Origin: Desulfobacteraceae bacterium
GTDB taxonomy: Bacteria > Desulfobacterota > Desulfobacteria > Desulfobacterales > Desulfosalsimonadaceae
Direction of reading: 5' to 3'
Assembly (NCBI GenBank): GCA_021162325.1
Contig: JAGGYV010000220.1
Coordinates: 1-37,728 of the forward strand
DNA length: 37,728 nt
The notes under the pieces were generated by a model. It ran no database searches and was not told the origin of the DNA. It saw nothing but the letters and a program-made list of their open reading frames with translations. The position numbers and the translations under genes were made by a program. Below are positions 19,097-27,081 of the stretch, one piece after another (position 1 is the stretch's first letter; each line of letters begins with the position of its first letter).

Positions 19097-19920
19097 TCCT
19101 GGTCCTTTCGGTTTTTTTGGATAGCAGCGTCCAGGCTGTTTTTGTCATAAAAAACAGCATCAAGGTAAAGCCCCGAAGCAGGAGCCGTGCCAGGTGCTGC
19201 CTGACGGTTTTTTGCCTTTATAATACGGGGAAGATCTTCACTTGAAGTCTTTGACTCTCCTACCTTGACCAGTACGCGAATGATATTCCGTACCATTTTG
19301 TATAAAAAACCGTCAGCGATAATTGAAAAACACAAAGAGAATCCGTCTTGCCTGAGATCAAGCGAATGCACTGTTCTTAGAGTGGTAGCCCTTTTAAAGT
19401 TGGGAACTTTGGCAAAAGAAGCGTAGTCCATCTTGCCGACGAAAAAAGGACAGGCATTTTGCATCGCCTCCACATCCAGTTTTGCAGGGATGTACCAAAC
19501 CTTTCCTTCCATTGCAGGTGGCAAATCGACATGATTCCAGATTTTATAGCGATAACACTTGCCCACAGCAGAATCTCGTGCATGAAAATCATCAGAAACC
19601 TTCTGAAGATTCGTCACCTCAATCGCTTTATCAAGAGCATCATTAAGGCTTACAACAGCTGCTTCTTCATCGATGTCTTCCGGAAGACGAATCGATGCGA
19701 CCTGCCCCAATGCATGCGTTCCACGATCGGTTCGGCCGGAGCCCTCTATTTTAAGCCGAAAACCAAAACACTTCGTCACAGCATCTTCCAAAGCTCCTTG
19801 AACTGTCGGTTTGTCTTTATGCCGCTGCCATCCGTAATAATGTTGTCCATCATAACGAACATCCATTCTATAGTTGGCAAAACCGTTTTTTTTCGTTTCA
19901 GAAAGTGGTGAATCTGTCAT
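19093..19920 (-). CDS. truA: tRNA pseudouridine synthase A
   Basis: VRYDGQHYYGWQRH, GSGRTDRGTHALGQVA (catalytic Asp), FLYKMVRNIIRVLV; start taken at MTDSP (ORF extends to 19956). Overlaps the SpoU start by 4 bp. Confidence 0.9.
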   Translation of the reverse strand: MTDSPLSETKKNGFANYRMDVRYDGQHYYGWQRHKDKPTVQGALEDAVTKCFGFRLKIEGSGRTDRGTHALGQVASIRLPEDIDEEAAVVSLNDALDKAIEVTNLQKVSDDFHARDSAVGKCYRYKIWNHVDLPPAMEGKVWYIPAKLDVEAMQNACPFFVGKMDYASFAKVPNFKRATTLRTVHSLDLRQDGFSLCFSIIADGFLYKMVRNIIRVLVKVGESKTSSEDLPRIIKAKNRQAAPGTAPASGLYLDAVFYDKNSLDAAIQKNRKDQD

Positions 19921-20047
19921 CAAACAAACCCCAAAAGTTAAAGCGCCCACGCTCAAAATGTCATAAAAAATCTCAAAAACCGTCTAAAATAAAAAAATGT
20001 ACTTTAACGCAAAAACTGAGTCAATACAGAAAAAAAAGTGAGGCGAA

Positions 20048-21164
20048 GGGGACGCCCTTTATATTTATATATTTACATGCCGTTCGAATCATGTTATTAA
20101 AATTTTATGCCAAGAAAAGCCAGAATAGACGCACCGGGAGCAGTTCACCATATCATAGTCAGGGGTATCGAGCGGCATAAGATTTTCCGTGACGACCATG
20201 ACCGGGACAATTTTTTGAAACGGCTGGGTGATCTGGTCATCGAAACGCAGACTCAGTGTTTTGCATGGGCGCTGATCCCCAATCATTTTCACCTGCTGCT
20301 TAAAACCGGACAGGTGCCGGTGGCAACGGTCATGCAGCGGTTGCTGACCGGCTACGCCATTGGTTTCAACCGTCGGTACTGCCGAAGCGGGCACTTGTTC
20401 CAAAACCGCTATAAATCCATTCTGTGCCAGGAAGATGTCTACTTAAAAGAATTGGTTCGCTATATCCATTTGAATCCCTTACGGGCGGGGCTGGTACCGG
20501 ATCTTGCGACCCTGGATGGATTTCGGTTTGTCGGTCACAGCTATCTTATGGGAAAGCGCAAGAACGGCTGGCAGTCGACGGATAGTGTGCTGGCATTTTT
20601 TGGCGATCATATCTCGTCAGCACGGCGCAGGTATCGCGGCTATCTTAAGAAGGGTATTGCGTTGGGAAGACGCTCGGATTTGGTCGGTGGCGGGTTGGTT
20701 CGCAGTGCAGGCGGCTGGGCAGCGGTCAGATCGATGCGAAAAAACGGTGCGTTTCTAAAAAGCGATGAACGGATTTTAGGGGACAGCGATTTTGTGGATA
20801 CGGTTTTGTCCGATGCACAGGAAGCCATGCAGCGCAAGTATGCGTTGGCAGCCAGGGGTATCGATCTGAATTATGTGGTAGTTGTGGTGTCGGATTTGTT
20901 TTCTATTCACTCTGAAGATATTGTGGGTCCCTGCAAGCAGCGCGATATCGTGAAAGCCCGTATGCTTGTGTGCTACTGGGCTGTGCGGGAATTGGGTTTG
21001 TCGATGACCGAGGTGGCCGGGAAACTGGGAATATCAGTATCAACGGTGAGCGTTGCGGTTAAAAAAGGAGCGCAGACCGTTCGCCATGAAGGGTTGGTGT
21101 TGACGGATTTGATATAAAAGACGTACTCGTCGTCGGTAAATATACAAATATAAAGGGCGTCCCC
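20048..21164 (+). mobile_element. RAYT element bounded by 29-bp inverted repeats
   Basis: 20048-20076 GGGGACGCCCTTTATATTTATATATTTAC; 21136-21164 is its reverse complement with one mismatch; encloses the Y1 transposase. Confidence 0.87.
20107..21117 (+). CDS. REP-associated tyrosine (Y1/HUH) transposase with C-terminal DnaA-C/HTH-like domain
   Basis: RKARIDAPGAVHHIIVRGIERHKIF, IPNHFHLLLKTG (HUH), LVRYIHLNPLRAGLV (Tyr), C-term LGLSMTEVAGKLGISVSTVSVAVKKG. Confidence 0.93.
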   Translation: MPRKARIDAPGAVHHIIVRGIERHKIFRDDHDRDNFLKRLGDLVIETQTQCFAWALIPNHFHLLLKTGQVPVATVMQRLLTGYAIGFNRRYCRSGHLFQNRYKSILCQEDVYLKELVRYIHLNPLRAGLVPDLATLDGFRFVGHSYLMGKRKNGWQSTDSVLAFFGDHISSARRRYRGYLKKGIALGRRSDLVGGGLVRSAGGWAAVRSMRKNGAFLKSDERILGDSDFVDTVLSDAQEAMQRKYALAARGIDLNYVVVVVSDLFSIHSEDIVGPCKQRDIVKARMLVCYWAVRELGLSMTEVAGKLGISVSTVSVAVKKGAQTVRHEGLVLTDLI

Positions 21165-21378
21165 CCGTCCGGCATTCTACAAATCGTGAATAGTGGGTTG
21201 AGTTGTGATTTGATTTTATAATGTAATTATTTCAATTTGTTATCTTTTTTAATGTCGTTTTAATTATTTATATGAAAAAATTAATTTAACATAATAAAAT
21301 ATTCCGGTATAGAATTATTTTTAGGGTTGGATTTTATCGATATTACCCAAAAAGGGCAATCACGGGAGAATCAAAAAA

Positions 21379-21400
21379 GGGCAACCACGGGGGGTTGCCC
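21379..21400. repeat. REP-like palindrome
   Basis: GGGCAACC-acgggg-GGTTGCCC; a half copy aaaaagggcaatcacggg lies just upstream (~21349-21366). Confidence 0.6.
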
Positions 21401-21469
21401 CTACGGGCGACCATCGATCGCATTGACACCAATGCATCGTTTATTTAGGAAAACACGGGGAGAAACATA

Positions 21470-21620
21470 CGGTTAAATGATGCAGGAAAAATAATTCAAC
21501 CGTTTGTGTTGAAATCCCGTAATATTATTCCGGTATTGCATTCGATGAATTCGTTATCATGCCCGACCATTTCCACGGCATCGCGGTCATCGTAGGGGCA
21601 GGCCCCTGTGCCTGCCCTTT
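21470..21620 (+). pseudogene. Relic of a second, distinct RAYT/Y1 transposase
   Basis: RLNDAGKIIQ in one frame, then IAFDEFVIMPDHFHGIAVIVGAGPCACPF in a shifted frame; HFH retained; ends in hairpin GGGCAGGC...GCCTGCCC (21596-21617). Confidence 0.7.
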
Positions 21621-22520
21621 TTACGACGCCACCAAGGGCTGGGTTTTCCATCGATTATGAAGCCAGAACCACTGATCCGGATATCGTCGAATAACGCCTT
21701 CCAGGGCATTGTTGAAAATCTGGGTATTAACCAGAAGATCCTTTTCCACATCCCCTGTATTAATAACGGGAAGCTCAGGTAAAAACTCACATCGGTATTT
21801 ACCGTTTTCGCGGACAAAAAAATACATTATCACCGGCACACCTGTCATAAGGGCCAGATAGGCAGGGCCCATGTTGGCAGATGCCGTTCTTCCGAAAAAA
21901 TTAATAAAAACAGACTGGTGCCGCTTGGCATTCTGGTCGATGAGCAACGCCATACAGTTCCCTTGGCCAAGTTCACGTAAAATCGCATGAACCGCCCCTT
22001 TAAGGGGATACAGACGGCTGCCCGTTGACTCCCTTTTTTCGTGAAAATATCTCTCCGCCGGCGCAAAATCAAGTTTTCTGTATATGCCGGAGACTTGCAG
22101 GCGGGCAATGTTGTTGAGCTGAACAGATATTTCCCAGTTGCCTAAATGGCCGGAAAACATCAAGACGCCCTTACCCTTATTATGTGCAGCCCTTAAATGC
22201 TGGAGTCCGTAAGCCGTGTAATGTTTTGTAACATCTTTTGGCTTTAATGCATACATCCGGGGGGTTTCAAAAATCATATTGGTCGCGTAGAAAAAAGTTT
22301 TTCGCGCAATACGGTTAATCTCAGAAACAGTCATCTGGTCGCCAAATGCATGGGAGATATTATCAATGGCAACCTTTCTGTGCCGTTTATCCACGACAAA
22401 CCAGATTTTTGAGATAAATAAAGCAATCTTTTCACCGGTTTTAGGTGGCACCAATGCCAAAACATCAAATATCGCTTTGATTACCCGATAAATTATGATT
22501 TCAATAACAGTCATTTTCAT
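21621..22520 (-). CDS. Lipid A biosynthesis (LpxL/HtrB-like) acyltransferase
   Basis: GVLMFSGHLGNWEI, IDQNAKRHQSVFINFFGRTAS, YPDQWFWLHNRWKT. Confidence 0.9.
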   Translation of the reverse strand: MKMTVIEIIIYRVIKAIFDVLALVPPKTGEKIALFISKIWFVVDKRHRKVAIDNISHAFGDQMTVSEINRIARKTFFYATNMIFETPRMYALKPKDVTKHYTAYGLQHLRAAHNKGKGVLMFSGHLGNWEISVQLNNIARLQVSGIYRKLDFAPAERYFHEKRESTGSRLYPLKGAVHAILRELGQGNCMALLIDQNAKRHQSVFINFFGRTASANMGPAYLALMTGVPVIMYFFVRENGKYRCEFLPELPVINTGDVEKDLLVNTQIFNNALEGVIRRYPDQWFWLHNRWKTQPLVAS

Positions 22521-24414
22521 TTTTTTGTGTATCGCCTTTATTCTTTTCTATAATACCAAAACCCTCATCAAACCGAACCGATGCCGGTTGCGGCGGCAAC
22601 GTGGTTTTCATCTGGATGGCATCTTCCAGTTCAGCGGCTGAGTCCTCATCAAGCCACCAATACCATAATGCGCTGCTTTCAGCACTGTATTTGGAGAGGA
22701 CGGTTGCCGGCTTGCCGAATTTGTTCCAGTATAAAAGGCGGGTATAATCAATGTTCCAGAGCAGAACATACGGACATTCCTGGTAAATTAATTGATCAAT
22801 TTTGCGATAAATGTCATTTCTTTTTTGAATATCAAAGATAGTTTTTTGTTTTTCAATCAGCTGATCAACGACTTTGCTTTTAAAGCCGGTAATATTATTT
22901 CCGCTTTTTCTGTCGGCTTCCGCAGACAGCCACATGCTTTCCGGGTCTTTAAAAACACCGGCACCCCACGCCGCCCAGGTCATCTGGTAATTGAATTCCT
23001 CCATATCCCTTGCCCAGGATGCCCAGTCTTTTTTATCAATGATCATTTCAATTCCGGCATCCTTGAGGTCTTCCGCATAAATGGACAGGAATTTTTCAGA
23101 AGACGCAGCCCGGGTTAAAAATTGAAATGAGAATTTTTTTTCATTTTTTTCAAGAAAACCGGTTTTTGGATTAACCACCCATCCCGCCTGTTTGAGCAGT
23201 TCCCGGGCCTTTTTCTTATCCAAATCGATCACCGGATTGGGGCATGGATTGGCATCCGAGTATAGATCTTCGTAATAAGAACGGTGAAGAAAATACTGGT
23301 TGTACATCAGTGTCTGGTTCATTTTGTTTCGGTCAAGCAGGCAGGCCATGGCTTTGCGGACCCGAATGTCATCAAATGGCGGCCTGCGCATGTTCATGGC
23401 AAACCCCTGGAATCCGATTGGTTTATGGTTGTGGATTTTTTGTTTGATAATATGATTTTTTAAAAAAGCGTCTCCGCTGATTTCATTGATCCAGATGCGG
23501 GACGTGTAAACCGGGAAAAGATCAATGATTCCTTTTTTAAAAGACTCAAAGGCATTGGTCCGTTCCGCAAAGAATTTATACGTAATGGTTTCAAAGTTTC
23601 CTTTGTTTTTTGAAGATTTGGCATCAATATTCCACCAGTTATCCCGCCGGTTTAATTTTAATAAGACACCTTCATCAATGCGGCCGAGTTTATAGGGTCC
23701 GGATACAACGGGAAACTCAAAGTTGATTGTATTAAAATCAGCTTTTATATAAGCATTTTTGCTCAGGATCTGAAACCCGCTGGCTGCCAGCAGGTTTTTC
23801 CAGTGGATTTCTTTGGCAGTAAATTGGATGGTATATTCATCGATGATCTCTGGAGCTTTAAATCTTTCCATACTTATTTTGTGCGGTCCGGTCATATTTT
23901 TTGGGTCTAAAATGACATCATACGTCCACCTGACATCTTCGGCCGTCACCGGTGTGCCGTTGCTCCAACGTGCTTTGGGGTTGATATGAAACGTAAATGT
24001 TTTTTTATCATCAGAGATGGCCCATTTATCCGCCAACCCCGGCTCATAATTCATGGTAAGGGGATTCATCGTTAAAAGCGATTCAAAAAGAGCGCCGAAA
24101 ATTTCTGAAGAAAGCACATTGTTGTCCAGATAATAATTCAGGCTTTTAGGATATTGTCCGCCGAACACGGAGATTTCTCCTCCCACAAGGGCATTCTCAT
24201 CTGCCATGGGGTCCGGCAGGTCCGTCCAGGATTCTTTTGGCCAGGATTCTTTTGGCCAGGTCTCTTTCGACCGGGTTTCTTTTGGGCAAGTTTCTTTGGA
24301 CCATGTTTCTTCTGGCCCTGTTTTTTTGGAAAGAACATCAGATCCCCATGCGCTTGCCGCCGCAATAAGAACGAAACCAGTGATAATGATGAACAGTTTG
24401 ATGACTGTTTTCAT
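22501..24414 (-). CDS. Extracellular solute-binding protein, family 5 (oligopeptide/nickel type)
   Basis: Signal peptide; FESLLTMNPLTMNYEPGLADKWAISDDKKTFTFHINPKARWSNGTPVTAEDVRWTYD. Confidence 0.92.
   Translation of the reverse strand: MKTVIKLFIIITGFVLIAAASAWGSDVLSKKTGPEETWSKETCPKETRSKETWPKESWPKESWTDLPDPMADENALVGGEISVFGGQYPKSLNYYLDNNVLSSEIFGALFESLLTMNPLTMNYEPGLADKWAISDDKKTFTFHINPKARWSNGTPVTAEDVRWTYDVILDPKNMTGPHKISMERFKAPEIIDEYTIQFTAKEIHWKNLLAASGFQILSKNAYIKADFNTINFEFPVVSGPYKLGRIDEGVLLKLNRRDNWWNIDAKSSKNKGNFETITYKFFAERTNAFESFKKGIIDLFPVYTSRIWINEISGDAFLKNHIIKQKIHNHKPIGFQGFAMNMRRPPFDDIRVRKAMACLLDRNKMNQTLMYNQYFLHRSYYEDLYSDANPCPNPVIDLDKKKARELLKQAGWVVNPKTGFLEKNEKKFSFQFLTRAASSEKFLSIYAEDLKDAGIEMIIDKKDWASWARDMEEFNYQMTWAAWGAGVFKDPESMWLSAEADRKSGNNITGFKSKVVDQLIEKQKTIFDIQKRNDIYRKIDQLIYQECPYVLLWNIDYTRLLYWNKFGKPATVLSKYSAESSALWYWWLDEDSAAELEDAIQMKTTLPPQPASVRFDEGFGIIEKNKGDTQKNENDCY
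24228..24317 (-). repeat. 6 x 15-bp tandem repeat inside the solute-binding protein gene
   Basis: aggattcttttggcc x2, aggtctctttcgacc, gggtttcttttgggc, aagtttctttggacc, atgtttcttctggcc; encodes (W/C/R)-(P/S)-K-E-(T/S) pentapeptides. Confidence 0.9.
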
Positions 24415-24420
24415 AAAAGA

Positions 24421-25251
24421 TTAATTCCCTTTCAGAACATCGATCATGGTAAACACTTTTCCGCGTAGATGGGCTTCGATTTTTTTCTGGAGAAAGCAAA
24501 TCGCATCAAACGTTCCCCATGAATAGATATCCCGGCCATTGATGTTGTGTGAAAAACTGAACTGGGCGGTTTTATCCGGAGCGTCCAGTGTGTAGGTATG
24601 CCAGGCATGACCGTTTAAATATTGTTCGGGGATTTTCCATTGGTTTTTTTGAATTTCCGGATTCCGGATTTTGATAATGTCGTTTTCGGCAAAATTAACC
24701 CCGAGTTTGTTGAAATAAGTCACCATGGCTTTTGCCGTGCCGCTGGTATCCACTTTTGTTGTCTGGTGACTTTCCCTGATCTCCAGGCTGTAGCCGTCAA
24801 ACAGGCCGGGGAAATTTTCTGCCGCATACTCCATCATGGCCTGAAACCCCACGATCTGTTTGGCCATGTTTGGGGCAATCACCGCAGAGATCTGAGAATT
24901 TCGGATGGTTTGTTCCAGCATCGCCCGGTCTCCGCCGGTGGTTCCCATGACAAACGGTAACGCATGACGGCAGTAAAACGCTGCGTTGTCGTTGACTGCC
25001 ACGGGTAATGTAAAATCAACCGTAATAAAGGGCCCCACGGTTGCCTTGATTTTTTCAATTATATCATCCCGAGTATCCGGCTTTATCAGTTGAACGGGTG
25101 TTTTATCAATTACAAACTCCGATGCCGGGATGTCCGGTCCGGTCAGGGAGTGGCGTACAAGTTCAAATCTTTTGTCAGTCAGAATATGTTTCGCGATGCT
25201 GGCGGCCACATTACCCGGTATTCCGTTGACCATAACGTTTAATCGGTTCAT
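24421..25251 (-). CDS. dapB: 4-hydroxy-tetrahydrodipicolinate reductase
   Basis: MVNGIPGNVAASIAKHI, VDFTLPVAV, FVMGTTGGDR, ESHQTTKVDTSGTAKAM. Confidence 0.88.
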   Translation of the reverse strand: MNRLNVMVNGIPGNVAASIAKHILTDKRFELVRHSLTGPDIPASEFVIDKTPVQLIKPDTRDDIIEKIKATVGPFITVDFTLPVAVNDNAAFYCRHALPFVMGTTGGDRAMLEQTIRNSQISAVIAPNMAKQIVGFQAMMEYAAENFPGLFDGYSLEIRESHQTTKVDTSGTAKAMVTYFNKLGVNFAENDIIKIRNPEIQKNQWKIPEQYLNGHAWHTYTLDAPDKTAQFSFSHNINGRDIYSWGTFDAICFLQKKIEAHLRGKVFTMIDVLKGN

Positions 25252-25360
25252 TTTTTGCCTTTTTATTTTTTTATCTGGTTTTAAAGATTTTAAACAAGTT
25301 ATTTACGAATCAAAATTTTTTAAGGTTTGAACAAATTTTTTTTAATTTTTCATGATATGC

Positions 25361-27064
25361 TTATTGATTTGAATTCAGTAATATCAAAGCGTTTTTAACG
25401 ATTTCTGTCAATAAATGAAACTGATTCATGTCAGGAGACGTAAGACGTTTTTGCAGATTTGTTAATGCGATGGGGATAAATTGTTCAAAAAAGGGTTTGT
25501 TTTTGATTTTTGACAGATACCCGAAAGCGCCTAAAGACTGTAATATCCTGGTGAGTGAACAATAGCGATAGCCTTGAAAAAATTTGTTTTTATCAATTGG
25601 CATCATTTGTTCAAGTTTTTTGCCGCTGTAATCTATCAGGATTTCCTGGATGGCTTCGGCCAAATTCACATAGGGATCAGTCAAAAGTGACGCCAGGTCA
25701 TACTGGACGGGACCGAGTCTTGCGCCCTGAAAATCAATAAAAAATATCTTACCGTCAGAAACCATGATATTTCTGGATTGCAGATCCCGGTGCATGAAAC
25801 CGGTCACTGAATTTTCAAGGGCGTGGTCTGCAAGGGATTCAAATTCCGTTTTTAAATCTGAATAGGCAACATCTGATTTAAGATAATTATTTAAAAACGC
25901 GTCAACAAAATACCGGCATTCCTTATCAAGGATTAATTGCCGGTCATATGCTTTTGTCTGATAGGTCCAGGCCGGGTCAAATGATTTTTCGCCGTTTATG
26001 GACATGTCAAGCGCCTGGTCGATCACTTTTTTATAAAGGTCAATGACCTCTATATTATTCCGCGCTTTTTGAATAACCGTCTGAAAATTGATGCCCCCCA
26101 GATCCTGGACATAAACCAGGCCGGAAAATACGTCTGAAAGAAAAATTTCCGGAACCGGGATTTTTTGTTTACGCAGGTGGCTGCCGATTCTTATAAATGA
26201 TTCCGCTTCAGCGATTTCTGCTTCTGAATGGATTCCATGGTCTGCCATGATCAGGCTATGGCTGTTTGAAGAGATCCTGTACCATTGCCGGTCTGATCCG
26301 TCACCCGCAAGCAGGGTACGTTCAAGAGGTCCATGGTTTTTTGAGCCAAACGCCTTATCAAAAGCTGTCGGCGCTGTTTTATGGTATACTGCTTCCGTAA
26401 AACTTTCAGGGGTGCCGATATCTTTCCAGTAATGGTTCGTTGACGTATATGCCTTGATCGTCAAACCTTTTTGAATCATCTTTTTATATACATCAATGCT
26501 GGAAATAAACTTGTTTTCCGGGATAAATTCCATAATCAGGGGATCGAGAATCTGGATACCGGTGAACGCCTGGCAGGAGACGTTTTTAGGCATGTTTTCG
26601 TCTTTACCGGAAAATGCAATGATATTTTCATTTTTATCGACCCGCACATGATTGAATGTTTGATAATCATGCATCACAAGGGTTGCCGGGTGAGGATGCT
26701 GTTGATGAAATGCCCGAACCGCTGAAATATCAATGTCGGTTAAAATATCACTGTTGATTACAAGAAATGGCTGGTCGCCTAAAAAATCAGAGACATTTTT
26801 AATGGCCCCGCCGGTGCCGAGGACTTTTTCTTCGTATCGCGTAGTGACTTTTATCGGATAATCCCGGCTCTGTATAAAAGATGTGATCTGTTGGTGCAGA
26901 TGGTGGACATTGATAACAATACCAGTAATCCCCATATTCATCAGCCGGCAAATGGTCAGATCGATCAGGGGGTGTCCGGCAATGGGAAACAAGGGCTTGG
27001 GAATATGTTCCGTATGCGGCCGGAGCCGGGTGCCGTAACCGGCGGCCAGTACAAGCGCTTTCAT
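25361..27064 (-). CDS. Nucleotidyltransferase (MurU-like) fused to aminoglycoside-phosphotransferase-type kinase (AmgK-like)
   Basis: N-term MKALVLAAGYGTRLRPHTEHIPKPLFPIAGHPLID, VINSDIL; C-term FMHRDLQSRNIMV...FFIDFQGARLGPVQYDLASLL. Confidence 0.85.
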   Translation of the reverse strand: MKALVLAAGYGTRLRPHTEHIPKPLFPIAGHPLIDLTICRLMNMGITGIVINVHHLHQQITSFIQSRDYPIKVTTRYEEKVLGTGGAIKNVSDFLGDQPFLVINSDILTDIDISAVRAFHQQHPHPATLVMHDYQTFNHVRVDKNENIIAFSGKDENMPKNVSCQAFTGIQILDPLIMEFIPENKFISSIDVYKKMIQKGLTIKAYTSTNHYWKDIGTPESFTEAVYHKTAPTAFDKAFGSKNHGPLERTLLAGDGSDRQWYRISSNSHSLIMADHGIHSEAEIAEAESFIRIGSHLRKQKIPVPEIFLSDVFSGLVYVQDLGGINFQTVIQKARNNIEVIDLYKKVIDQALDMSINGEKSFDPAWTYQTKAYDRQLILDKECRYFVDAFLNNYLKSDVAYSDLKTEFESLADHALENSVTGFMHRDLQSRNIMVSDGKIFFIDFQGARLGPVQYDLASLLTDPYVNLAEAIQEILIDYSGKKLEQMMPIDKNKFFQGYRYCSLTRILQSLGAFGYLSKIKNKPFFEQFIPIALTNLQKRLTSPDMNQFHLLTEIVKNALILLNSNQ

Positions 27065-27081
27065 AGTTTTTCAACCCTCTG

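Noticed and set aside
19459-19911. 150-aa plus-strand ORF antisense to truA
   Set aside because: Overlaps conserved TruA coding on the other strand.
18590-19920. SpoU methyltransferase-truA pair as a novel RNA modification system
   Set aside because: Overlapping start/stop suggests ordinary operonic coupling of two housekeeping RNA-modification enzymes; both have intact canonical motifs.
24228-24317. CRISPR-like array
   Set aside because: 15-bp contiguous tandem units with no spacers, in frame within a CDS; no cas genes in the window.
24154-24468. 104-aa plus-strand ORF with repeated FFWPGFFWPG residues
   Set aside because: Antisense reading of the 15-bp tandem repeat in the solute-binding protein gene; the low-complexity pattern is a by-product.
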